Source: Verrucomicrobiales bacterium (GTDB lineage Bacteria > Verrucomicrobiota > Verrucomicrobiia > Verrucomicrobiales > Akkermansiaceae). Taken from it: a stretch of DNA of 5,746 nucleotides. Positions 1 through 5,746 of this stretch are shown here, one piece after another. Position 1 is the first letter of the stretch, and the number at the start of each line of letters is the position of its first letter. Both the position numbers and the translations under genes were made by a program. The DNA is taken from contig DPWT01000202.1 in assembly GCA_003527555.1 (NCBI GenBank), positions 1,170-6,915 of the forward strand, written 5' to 3'. The notes below the pieces were generated by a model. That model saw only the letters and a program-made list of their open reading frames with translations. It did no database searches and was not told the origin of the DNA.

Positions 1-725
1 ACCCTGAGTCCGGCATGGGTATCCGGGAAAAGCAGTAGAAATTTCCGGGTCTTGGGGTTCGATGAGACAAACCGATCATAACAAGCTACAACCTTCTTGT
101 CCTTGTTCACATAACTAACAAGCAACCGGTACATGTTGTCCTTGTTGGCTACGATGTTCACCACCCGCATCTGCCCCGGTTTCACCACCTTTTGTTTTCC
201 TCCCAGCTTAACCACTGCGATGATCTTGCTGTAGTTGAGAATCAGGGCCTTGCCTTTTTGGAATTTAAGTTGCTCCGGATTGATCACATTGATTCGGTAG
301 GTCTTCTTTGTGGTGTCAGGCATCAGCACAAGGATAGCGCGATGGAGCTTTTTTCCGGACTTGAAGGATCCCAAGGAGATCATCCCCTTGCCCTGTTTTC
401 TCAGCAAATGGGTGGTGCCTTTCGGGATTTGGATCCACTGGCTGATGAATGGGGAACGAAGTGTGACCTTACCATGCTCCTTCCATTTGCCGTCCTTGGT
501 TTTGGTTGCCAGAATGACTTCCTTATCATCTCCAGTCAGGCTCTGGACGCAAAGCATCCGCACCATCGTTCCCGTTTCTTTCCGCTTTGCCCCAGTCTCT
601 CCCTGTGCATTGGAAATGGTCGTGGCGAGGATGAATAGCAACAGGTATATGCATCCAATGGAGAGTAGGCCATGGGTTCGCGAATTCCTTTGCATGCCGG
701 GGCAGCTCAGTGGGTGTTGATTCAT
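1..725 (-). CDS. Exported basic protein of unknown function, 3' end beyond the window
   Basis: This minus-strand frame stays open from the ATG at 725 to the left edge, giving 241 complete codons with no stop. The start lies two bases after the stop of cassette protein A (TGA-AT-ATG), so the two genes are almost certainly co-transcribed and may be translationally coupled. The N-terminus has a basic stretch (R13, R16, H18), a hydrophobic core at about residues 20-37 and a plausible signal peptidase I site after S38-N39-A40. The mature part is rich in lysine and in alternating hydrophobic residues, suggesting a beta-rich fold. Recognisable local patterns are LILNYS near 161-166, VKPGQ near 181-185, CYDRF near 215-219 and LLLFPD near 230-235. 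I recall similar proteins next to cassette protein A genes in Verrucomicrobia, but I cannot name a domain. It lacks a pilin-like N-terminus, so it is not cassette protein B, C or D. An alternative start at M11 (695) is possible, but the ATG at 725 has the better ribosome-site spacing. Existence of the gene is firm; function is unknown. Confidence 0.8.
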   Translation of the reverse strand, partial: MNQHPLSCPGMQRNSRTHGLLSIGCIYLLLFILATTISNAQGETGAKRKETGTMVRMLCVQSLTGDDKEVILATKTKDGKWKEHGKVTLRSPFISQWIQIPKGTTHLLRKQGKGMISLGSFKSGKKLHRAILVLMPDTTKKTYRINVINPEQLKFQKGKALILNYSKIIAVVKLGGKQKVVKPGQMRVVNIVANKDNMYRLLVSYVNKDKKVVACYDRFVSSNPKTRKFLLLFPDTHAGLR

Positions 726-727
726 AT

Positions 728-3700
728 TCAGACTTCTTCGGGACTGAGCCAGCGGAATGAACGTATCTCGAATTTCCTGCCAAATGTCGCGTTTACCACA
801 GTAAGCTTGTCAGCAGAGTTAGGCCAGCCGTCCTGGGCTTCAGGTTTGTCTGTGGGGTCCAGGTATTCAGGGGTTCTCTGCACCACTGCCTCGCACCATG
901 CTCTCGCCACCACATCGCCGGATGCGTTCCGGTGATCACCGTAGGCGCGGATGAGGAAGGTGTCCCCACGAACAGTGATCTGGGAGCCCATCGCGGTGAG
1001 CAAGGCGGCTTGGCTGAGGTAGCCGGCGGCACCGGTGGCGCGTGCGGGAACGAATTCATCGTTCAGGGTGTCTGCTCCGTTGAACTGCTGGAAGTCGTCG
1101 GGTTCCACAGTACGATCACCACTGGCAAAGCGATCGTTGAGCCCCGAGATATCGATGGCCGCTTGCAGGGCTCCGAGCGCTCGGTGTTGGGGGTTATTTG
1201 CGTTCGGGCGACGGTTGACAAAATCAGCAAGATTGAGAAATGGCCCGCGTCCCTTGACTTCGTTGACGATGGCGTCGGCCAGGTTTTTGATTTCGGCATT
1301 CGTCAAGTCCCGGAGCCCGGCCCAATCCCCAGTGGTGCCACTGGTAGCGGTATTTTCGGCATAGCCTAGAGTGCCGAAGGGGTGATTGAATTTCTTTTTC
1401 GCTCCTCCTGCGGTGATGAGTTCATGATCACGGACGCTGGAGAGGAAGGCCCGCCATGCGGGAGCCGAGGTGGTGTTGACGTTGAAAGCACCGTCCACGA
1501 GCAGGTAATTCGGCAGCTGGTTTATCGCCGATGGCTTGAAGGCAGCGCCGTCGAATAATTCGGATATCGCCTGCTGCGGGGAGGTGTATGGGTAAAAGAG
1601 AAAACGCTTGTTCCTGAGTCGTTTCCCACCTTCGGCGAAATCCGTGAACTGCTCGCGTGCGGTCCTGCGGTCCGTCATCCACGACGAAGATGGCAAGCCG
1701 GAGGTATCAACGGTGCCCGAGAGGAACCAGGCATCCCAGAGCGCGGCGTTGGCCAGCCATGAGGGATCGGTGTAATTAGACTGAAAAATACTGTTAGACC
1801 CGACATACGGGTTTGCCCATGAGTTCCCGATCGCCTTGGCGAGCATCGGCGCGCCGCCCACACTTCCGACAAGAGCGCCGGTGCTCGGATCGCCATTGGG
1901 GCCAATCCATGTCGCGGGATCTCTGGGTTCGGAACCGAAGTGGCGACTAAAGCCGCAGGCGATGGCATGTTCGAAGCAAGCCAGCGACAGTGGGGGTGCC
2001 AGCGAGATCCTGCGCTTGATGACACGGGTGTTGCCACCCACGCCCGGCTGGCGCCCACCACCATGATAAACGAGGCGCCCACCGGCACCGGCGGCGATGG
2101 TGCTAAACTCATAGTTCATCGGCGCCGCCGTGTAGATCTGCTGAGCGGAATGAAGATCACGAGATACGTTTCCGTAACGGAGAATCGTGCGACCTGTCCT
2201 TGCTACTTCGTCGAGCAGCAATGGGCGGGAGGGCAAGGCATCCGTGTTGTCCTCGCTGGAGCTGCGTTCAACATTTTTCACGATACTAAATAGCATTACG
2301 GGCTGTGGGCTGCTGATGAAGTCCTTCACCGGTAGGATCTGGGGAGGAAGGATCTTCTCCGGGAGGAACTGGGTAAGTTTTTTGCCATCGGGGTTCGGCC
2401 CTTGAGATATCACCGAGCCTTCGAAGATTCTCTTCTCAGGGGTTCCCGGACCATGCCACCCTTGGAAGTAGACGTTACTGTTGCTGCCATTTCTCGCGGT
2501 GATCACTTTAAGCAGTTCGAAGTCCACCATGGCTGTCTCTTTTAGTCCCCCGGCCTTGAGGTTCCAGCTTGTCATCCTCACACCACCGCTTGGAACGAAT
2601 CCACGGCGCAGGTTCAGGTTGTATCCGTTTGCGCTCGTTGAGCCGAAGGCGGCGGCTTCTCCGGGATCGAGGTCGAACCCGTCTGCCGGCAGTCCTCCGA
2701 AGCCTCCCTCGATGTATCCATTGAAGACTCGCCGCGCTTGGGGCCATGTCTTGTTAGTGTTGAGGAGTGTTCCATTGGCCTTAACGATTTTTAATTTCAT
2801 GTCGTAGGGGAAGCTGAGGAGTATCACGGATTTCACAAGTCCGGGGGGGAAGCGAAGTCGGACGTCGTTGGGATTGGAGAGGGCGATCATGCCGTCAAGC
2901 ATCATCTGCATCTTGTAGAGCTTATCACCATCGGTATTTTGACCATCAGGCACGGCCACGAGGGAAAGAATGAACTGCATCGCTTCGACCGCAGGTTTGC
3001 CATACATGTAGAAGCGGTCCTGAGAGGATGAGTCCAGGTCGCCCTTGGTAACCAGCATGGGTGTGTCCTCCGACCAGTCGATTTCCCGGTGGATGTTATG
3101 GTAGAGCGACAGCTCCTCGAGGTTGATGCCCCATCGATTCCCTCCATTGCCATTCTGTGGCAGGCCTGGTGCATTCGTCACCGCCCCGTCCCCGGTGATT
3201 GCGAAGCGGTTGATTCGGCCGTCCGCAAGGTAAAGAGGTTTGTGCTCCATTTCCTTTATCTCACGCACCAGTAGGTTACTGAGATCCCGCTTGAGTCGGC
3301 CGGCACTGACATCGGTGAGCACACCCGCAGAATGCACGGTCAGGTCATGGATGGACTCACCAAGACCAGCGTAACCAAGGCTGGCGGCGAGGTTGATCTG
3401 GGAGGTAGAAACCGTGCTGCCTCGTTGCCCGTCTTCCCAATCAAAATCGGCAAGCTGCGGGAATGCCTTGTGCCCCACGTTTGGCGGGGATTGTGCATGG
3501 AGCATCAAATCCTCAAGCTCGGACACGGAGCCGGAAGTGGATTCAGGGCCGGCGTTGATTTTTGCCTTCGCCGACTCGTCGGAAACCCACCAGGCAACTC
3601 GTCCGCGCCTTGTGCCAGCGCTGACATCCTGCACCGGAACCTTGACCTGATCGGCTGCCACGGAATCGTCTCCCAGACTTCCTGGGCCCAGCATCAGCGC

Positions 3701-4117
3701 CATCTCTGCCGTGCTTCCACTCGAGCCGGACACAAGCCAGCCACGGAATTCCGGATTTCGGGATGCGGGGTTGACTGGAGTCTGGGCATCTTGATCGAGT
3801 TTCCAAGCGTCATAGACAGCGACCCAGTGCGGATACCCCCCGGACTGATTGCCCACATCATGGGGCGCGGAAATCCTGGAATCGGGCCCCATCTGCTTCT
3901 GCAGCTCGCCAATGGCCATGAGCAGCGCTAATCGTGCATTCGCCTGGGCTTCAGCCATCGCCCTGTTATTCTGGCTGGAGCGCAGCTCAAGCGTGCTCAG
4001 ACCCAACATGGCCAAGGCCATCATGACCAACAAGACCATCACCGAGATTGTAGCGACCAAGGCAAACCCGCGAGCAGATTTTGATGGGCTTGTTTTGGTG
4101 ATGTGCGTCCTAATCAT
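728..4117 (-). CDS. Verru_Chthon cassette protein A family, pseudopilin-like envelope protein
   Basis: This complete 1129-residue protein fits the large TIGR02600 family. A basic leader (K8, K13, R16) precedes ARG-FALVA, a type IV prepilin-like site at G17/F18, then a hydrophobic helix at about 18-43 resembling PilX-type minor pilins. An amphipathic segment follows with the family-like NARLALLMAIGELQKQMGPD near 60-79. Further blocks I associate with the family are FRGWLVSG (124-131), GRVAWWVSDE (172-181), LLVDGAFNVNTTSAPAW (872-888), KGRGPFLNLADFVNRR (955-970), LGALQAAID (981-989), RGDTFLIRAYG (1050-1060) and AWCEAVVQR (1073-1081). By analogy it would be an inner-membrane-anchored protein with a very large extracytoplasmic domain, possibly processed by a prepilin peptidase. 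The ATG at 4117 is chosen because it places the basic leader directly before the membrane helix; the frame upstream soon meets a stop. It heads a leftward operon with the exported protein. The usual pilin glutamate at mature position 5 is replaced by alanine (A22). Family assignment is confident; molecular function is not established. Confidence 0.93.
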   Translation of the reverse strand: MIRTHITKTSPSKSARGFALVATISVMVLLVMMALAMLGLSTLELRSSQNNRAMAEAQANARLALLMAIGELQKQMGPDSRISAPHDVGNQSGGYPHWVAVYDAWKLDQDAQTPVNPASRNPEFRGWLVSGSSGSTAEMALMLGPGSLGDDSVAADQVKVPVQDVSAGTRRGRVAWWVSDESAKAKINAGPESTSGSVSELEDLMLHAQSPPNVGHKAFPQLADFDWEDGQRGSTVSTSQINLAASLGYAGLGESIHDLTVHSAGVLTDVSAGRLKRDLSNLLVREIKEMEHKPLYLADGRINRFAITGDGAVTNAPGLPQNGNGGNRWGINLEELSLYHNIHREIDWSEDTPMLVTKGDLDSSSQDRFYMYGKPAVEAMQFILSLVAVPDGQNTDGDKLYKMQMMLDGMIALSNPNDVRLRFPPGLVKSVILLSFPYDMKLKIVKANGTLLNTNKTWPQARRVFNGYIEGGFGGLPADGFDLDPGEAAAFGSTSANGYNLNLRRGFVPSGGVRMTSWNLKAGGLKETAMVDFELLKVITARNGSNSNVYFQGWHGPGTPEKRIFEGSVISQGPNPDGKKLTQFLPEKILPPQILPVKDFISSPQPVMLFSIVKNVERSSSEDNTDALPSRPLLLDEVARTGRTILRYGNVSRDLHSAQQIYTAAPMNYEFSTIAAGAGGRLVYHGGGRQPGVGGNTRVIKRRISLAPPLSLACFEHAIACGFSRHFGSEPRDPATWIGPNGDPSTGALVGSVGGAPMLAKAIGNSWANPYVGSNSIFQSNYTDPSWLANAALWDAWFLSGTVDTSGLPSSSWMTDRRTAREQFTDFAEGGKRLRNKRFLFYPYTSPQQAISELFDGAAFKPSAINQLPNYLLVDGAFNVNTTSAPAWRAFLSSVRDHELITAGGAKKKFNHPFGTLGYAENTATSGTTGDWAGLRDLTNAEIKNLADAIVNEVKGRGPFLNLADFVNRRPNANNPQHRALGALQAAIDISGLNDRFASGDRTVEPDDFQQFNGADTLNDEFVPARATGAAGYLSQAALLTAMGSQITVRGDTFLIRAYGDHRNASGDVVARAWCEAVVQRTPEYLDPTDKPEAQDGWPNSADKLTVVNATFGRKFEIRSFRWLSPEEV
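733..739 (-). promoter_or_regulatory. Weak ribosome binding site for the exported-protein gene
   Basis: On the minus strand GAAGAAG lies seven bases before the ATG at 725, inside the last codons of cassette protein A. It matches the Shine-Dalgarno consensus only partly, but the spacing is right. It favours the ATG at 725 over the internal ATG at 695, which has no purine-rich sequence before it. Confidence 0.3.
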
Positions 4118-4180
4118 TGAGCATGAGCTTATTTAATACGCGAGTGTCTTACTGTAGAGATTTGCGATTCGTAGCTTCCT

Positions 4181-4209
4181 AGTTTATCAGTTGAATAAAA
4201 GTGTGACAA
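4181..4209 (-). promoter_or_regulatory. Candidate sigma-70 promoter with extended -10 for the cassette operon
   Basis: Read on the minus strand, TTGTCA (4209-4204, five of six matches to TTGACA) is followed by a 17-base spacer and TAAACT (4186-4181, four of six matches to TATAAT). The spacer ends in TGA, which supplies the TGN of an extended -10 element. Transcription would start near 4174, giving a leader of roughly 57 bases before the ATG at 4117. The match to the general housekeeping consensus is good, but promoter consensus in this phylum is poorly known and no experiment supports it here. Confidence 0.45.
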
Positions 4210-4260
4210 TTAAGCACCCTATCAGCCTAATGATGGCAATAAAGATACAACGGTCGGGAT

Positions 4261-4292
4261 TTTACACGTGGATGATTATATCACAATATACT
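4261..4292 (+). promoter_or_regulatory. Weak candidate promoter for the sensor kinase gene
   Basis: TTTACA (4261-4266, five of six to the -35 consensus) and TATACT (4287-4292, five of six to the -10 consensus) lie on the plus strand, but the spacer is 20 bases, longer than the usual 16-18. A second -10-like TATATT at 4301-4306 has no convincing -35 partner. Either would give a short leader before the ATG at 4359. A promoter is expected in this region, but this exact placement is uncertain. Confidence 0.2.
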
Positions 4293-4307
4293 CAAACGGC
4301 TATATTG
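4284..4307. repeat. Inverted repeat, operator-like, with 7-bp arms
   Basis: CAATATA (4284-4290) and TATATTG (4301-4307) are perfect inverted copies separated by ten bases. The centre-to-centre distance of 17 bases is compatible with a dimeric regulator contacting two major grooves on one DNA face at a wide spacing. The arms overlap both -10-like sequences on the plus strand, so binding would be expected to affect the kinase promoter. The arms are AT-rich and short, so chance occurrence is a real alternative. Confidence 0.3.
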
Positions 4308-4332
4308 CCTTATTCGGAATGTGATTGCGGTA

Positions 4333-4356
4333 GGGCGGACATTCCATAAACTGCCC
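4333..4356 (+). promoter_or_regulatory. Possible mRNA hairpin just before the kinase start codon
   Basis: GGGCGG (4333-4338) can pair with CTGCCC (4351-4356) in RNA through six pairs, one of them G-U, around a 12-base loop. The stem ends two bases before the ATG at 4359 and takes in the only G-rich sequence near that start. If it forms it could limit ribosome access. The loop is large and the stem short, so stability is doubtful. Confidence 0.2.
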
Positions 4357-4358
4357 AC

Positions 4359-5746
4359 ATGCATGTTCTCGTCTGGCTGTCATCTCTGCTTTGCGTGGTG
4401 GCCTTTGTGGTGCTGGAGGATCTTTTCAGCGATCCGGCGGCGCCGATTCTGAAAGAAATGCGGGAAATCGATGACGAACTAGCCTCCTTGGCTCCGGCGC
4501 GACTGACCCCGGCGGTTCCGACTCTCGGTTATCTATCCGACTACTGGAAATCTCCCGATGTCTCCATTCCTGTGGACATTGTCCTGCGCCGTGTGGCGAA
4601 GCTGGACACCCTGATGGTCCTGCCAGTTGCCGCAGTGGATGAGCAAAACGTGTCTCATAGTTTCCAGTTCCCACTCCGCTTTACCATCGAGCTGATTGCA
4701 GCCGATGGGGCGATCCGAATGATTGCGGATTACTCCCAAGAGGATTACCCTACACCGGGGCTGGAACCCCAGATATTCCCGTGCCCGCCCGAGTTCGCGG
4801 CGCAGACGATCCGTTTCACCAACCTACGCCTGAGAAAGAACCCCCAGGAGGCCTCCGAGAATTATTTTATGACCTTGGGTGAAGTGTTCGCCTTTTCAGG
4901 GGATTGGAATGCAGCACTGAATGCGGAGGTACGGACGGAATCCTCCAAACCTGTTCCACTCACATGGCATCCTTCCTTTCTGGTGGACGGGTTCTCCAAT
5001 TACGCACCGGTCGAACTCGATATCGACCGACCGCTCATCACGATATTGACAAGAGATGACGAACTAACAGCCACGCTCGATTTAGGGAAGCAGGTGGTGG
5101 TAGATGAGCTAAGGATCTGGCCGATCGACTATTCATCCAATCACAGCCACACGGGATCACATGGTCAGGGGTTCCCGCTTAACCTCCAGCTTGAAGCCGC
5201 GTTGCAACCCGATTTCTCGGATGCGAAGGTAGTCTATCGTAATGATGATTTTCCGCGCCCAAACGTCGGCGCGCTGATGAAGGCGGTGACCCCGGTCACG
5301 GGACGCTATCTGAGGCTCACCGCACGGGACGGATACCAGCACCCTGGGAATAGCAATACGGGTATTGGCTTTGCCGAGCTTGAGCTTTTCCAGAAGGGAA
5401 AGTTACTCAGCCGAGGCATTTCCCCAAAACTGGATGCCACGCGCGGAAGGTATCTTAAATCCCGACTCACCGATGGCTTCAGTAAAACGGGGCGCATCCG
5501 CCCGCTCAAGAATTGGATGCTACAGGTTGCCCGCAGGGCTGCTCTGGAAAAACGCCACGCTGATCTGAGCCTAACGCTTGATTCGGTTCATGCCCGCCAG
5601 TCTGCCACGCTCCGCTGGGCTGGCATTCTCCTGGCAGCTTTGATAGGCGTGTTCTTTTTATTCTTTTTCATCTCCCGTTACCGGAATGAAAAACGCCTGC
5701 ACCGCATGCGCGACGATATTGCCGGAGATCTGCACGATGAGGTGGG
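4359..5746 (+). CDS. Membrane sensor histidine kinase, NarL/LuxR-type, C-terminus beyond the window
   Basis: The frame opens at the ATG at 4359 and stays open to the right edge: 462 complete codons. An in-frame TAA at 4347 rules out a start further upstream. Residues 3-19 form a hydrophobic N-terminal segment (signal anchor or signal peptide). Residues 20-419 are extracytoplasmic and look like two related galactose-binding (F5/8 type C, discoidin-like) units, about 68-213 and 236-375, each ending in DGFS. The second shows LDLGKQVVVDELRIWP, GRYLRL and GFAELELF, typical strand patterns of that fold. A charged, probably helical linker (about 390-415) leads to a membrane helix at 420-438 followed by RYRNEKR, which fits the positive-inside rule. 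The last residues, DDIAGDLHDEV with H459 as presumed phosphoacceptor, match the HisKA_3 H-box. An HATPase_c domain and a NarL/LuxR-type response regulator would be expected further right, but are not visible. It is divergent from the cassette operon, so a regulatory link is possible. The ligand is unknown. Confidence 0.85.
   Translation, partial: MHVLVWLSSLLCVVAFVVLEDLFSDPAAPILKEMREIDDELASLAPARLTPAVPTLGYLSDYWKSPDVSIPVDIVLRRVAKLDTLMVLPVAAVDEQNVSHSFQFPLRFTIELIAADGAIRMIADYSQEDYPTPGLEPQIFPCPPEFAAQTIRFTNLRLRKNPQEASENYFMTLGEVFAFSGDWNAALNAEVRTESSKPVPLTWHPSFLVDGFSNYAPVELDIDRPLITILTRDDELTATLDLGKQVVVDELRIWPIDYSSNHSHTGSHGQGFPLNLQLEAALQPDFSDAKVVYRNDDFPRPNVGALMKAVTPVTGRYLRLTARDGYQHPGNSNTGIGFAELELFQKGKLLSRGISPKLDATRGRYLKSRLTDGFSKTGRIRPLKNWMLQVARRAALEKRHADLSLTLDSVHARQSATLRWAGILLAALIGVFFLFFFISRYRNEKRLHRMRDDIAGDLHDEV

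Larger units (their letters stand above)
4118..4358. other. Divergent intergenic region between the cassette operon and the sensor kinase
   Basis: These 241 bases separate two genes transcribed away from each other, so both promoters should lie here. The stretch is visibly richer in A and T than the flanking coding DNA. It contains no open frame of note. It holds a good leftward promoter candidate, a weak rightward one, a 7-bp inverted repeat and a possible hairpin directly before the kinase start, each listed separately. No strong Shine-Dalgarno sequence is present before either start codon. Confidence 0.8.

Noticed and set aside
192..638. Plus-strand open frame of 148 codons
   Set aside because: It lies wholly antisense to the exported-protein gene, has no ribosome site or recognisable product, and is best explained as a shadow frame. 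The minus frame has a signal peptide and operon position.
642..659. Possible lipoprotein lipobox at C25 of the exported protein
   Set aside because: The residues before it (S-I-G-C) do not fit the lipobox at position -3, and most of the hydrophobic core lies after the cysteine. A signal peptidase I site after A40 fits better.
526..783. Minus-strand open frame of 85 codons bridging the two leftward genes
   Set aside because: It is in a different frame from both real genes and its product has no signal peptide or motif, while the frame starting at 725 has a signal peptide and runs on past it.
932..1369. Plus-strand open frame of 145 codons
   Set aside because: It is antisense to the most conserved C-terminal blocks of cassette protein A and has no recognisable motif.
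3332..3931. Plus-strand open frame of 199 codons
   Set aside because: It is antisense to the N-terminal part of cassette protein A, where the minus-strand frame carries clear family motifs. The product looks like random translation rich in Cys, His, Arg and Gly.
4210..4231. ATTA...TAAT partial dyad in the intergenic region
   Set aside because: Only four consecutive pairs match and the next is a mismatch. This is expected by chance in AT-rich DNA.
4426..4739. Minus-strand open frames of 82 and 68 codons
   Set aside because: They are antisense to the kinase gene, which is open for the full 1388 bases with a coherent domain layout. They show no features of their own.

Overview
The window looks like chromosomal DNA of a Verrucomicrobiota bacterium. 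The main evidence is a 1129-residue protein with the hallmarks of the Verru_Chthon cassette protein A family (TIGR02600), which I know mainly from Verrucomicrobium, Chthoniobacter and relatives. Coding DNA is moderately GC-rich. The gene starts have weak or no Shine-Dalgarno sequences.

Layout. Positions 1-725, minus strand: the 5' part of a gene for a basic, exported protein of unknown function that runs off the left edge. Positions 728-4117, minus strand: the complete cassette protein A gene, whose stop codon lies two bases from the start of the exported-protein gene, so the two form an operon. Positions 4118-4358: an AT-richer divergent intergenic region. It holds a good extended -10 promoter for the leftward operon, a weak rightward promoter candidate, a 7-bp inverted repeat and a possible hairpin just before the rightward gene. 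Positions 4359-5746, plus strand: the 5' part of a membrane sensor histidine kinase gene, cut by the right edge just after the phosphoacceptor histidine of a NarL/LuxR-type (HisKA_3) H-box.

How they may work together. Cassette protein A has a type IV pilin/PilX-like N-terminus and is probably an envelope-anchored pseudopilin-like protein with a very large extracytoplasmic domain. Its downstream partner is also exported. The divergent kinase has an extracytoplasmic region that I read as two tandem F5/8 type C (discoidin)-like domains, so it may sense a surface or carbohydrate ligand. A regulatory link between the kinase and the operon is plausible from the shared intergenic region but is inference only. 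The function of the Verru_Chthon cassette is, to my knowledge, not established.

No tRNA, rRNA, CRISPR array, insertion sequence or factor-independent terminator was seen.
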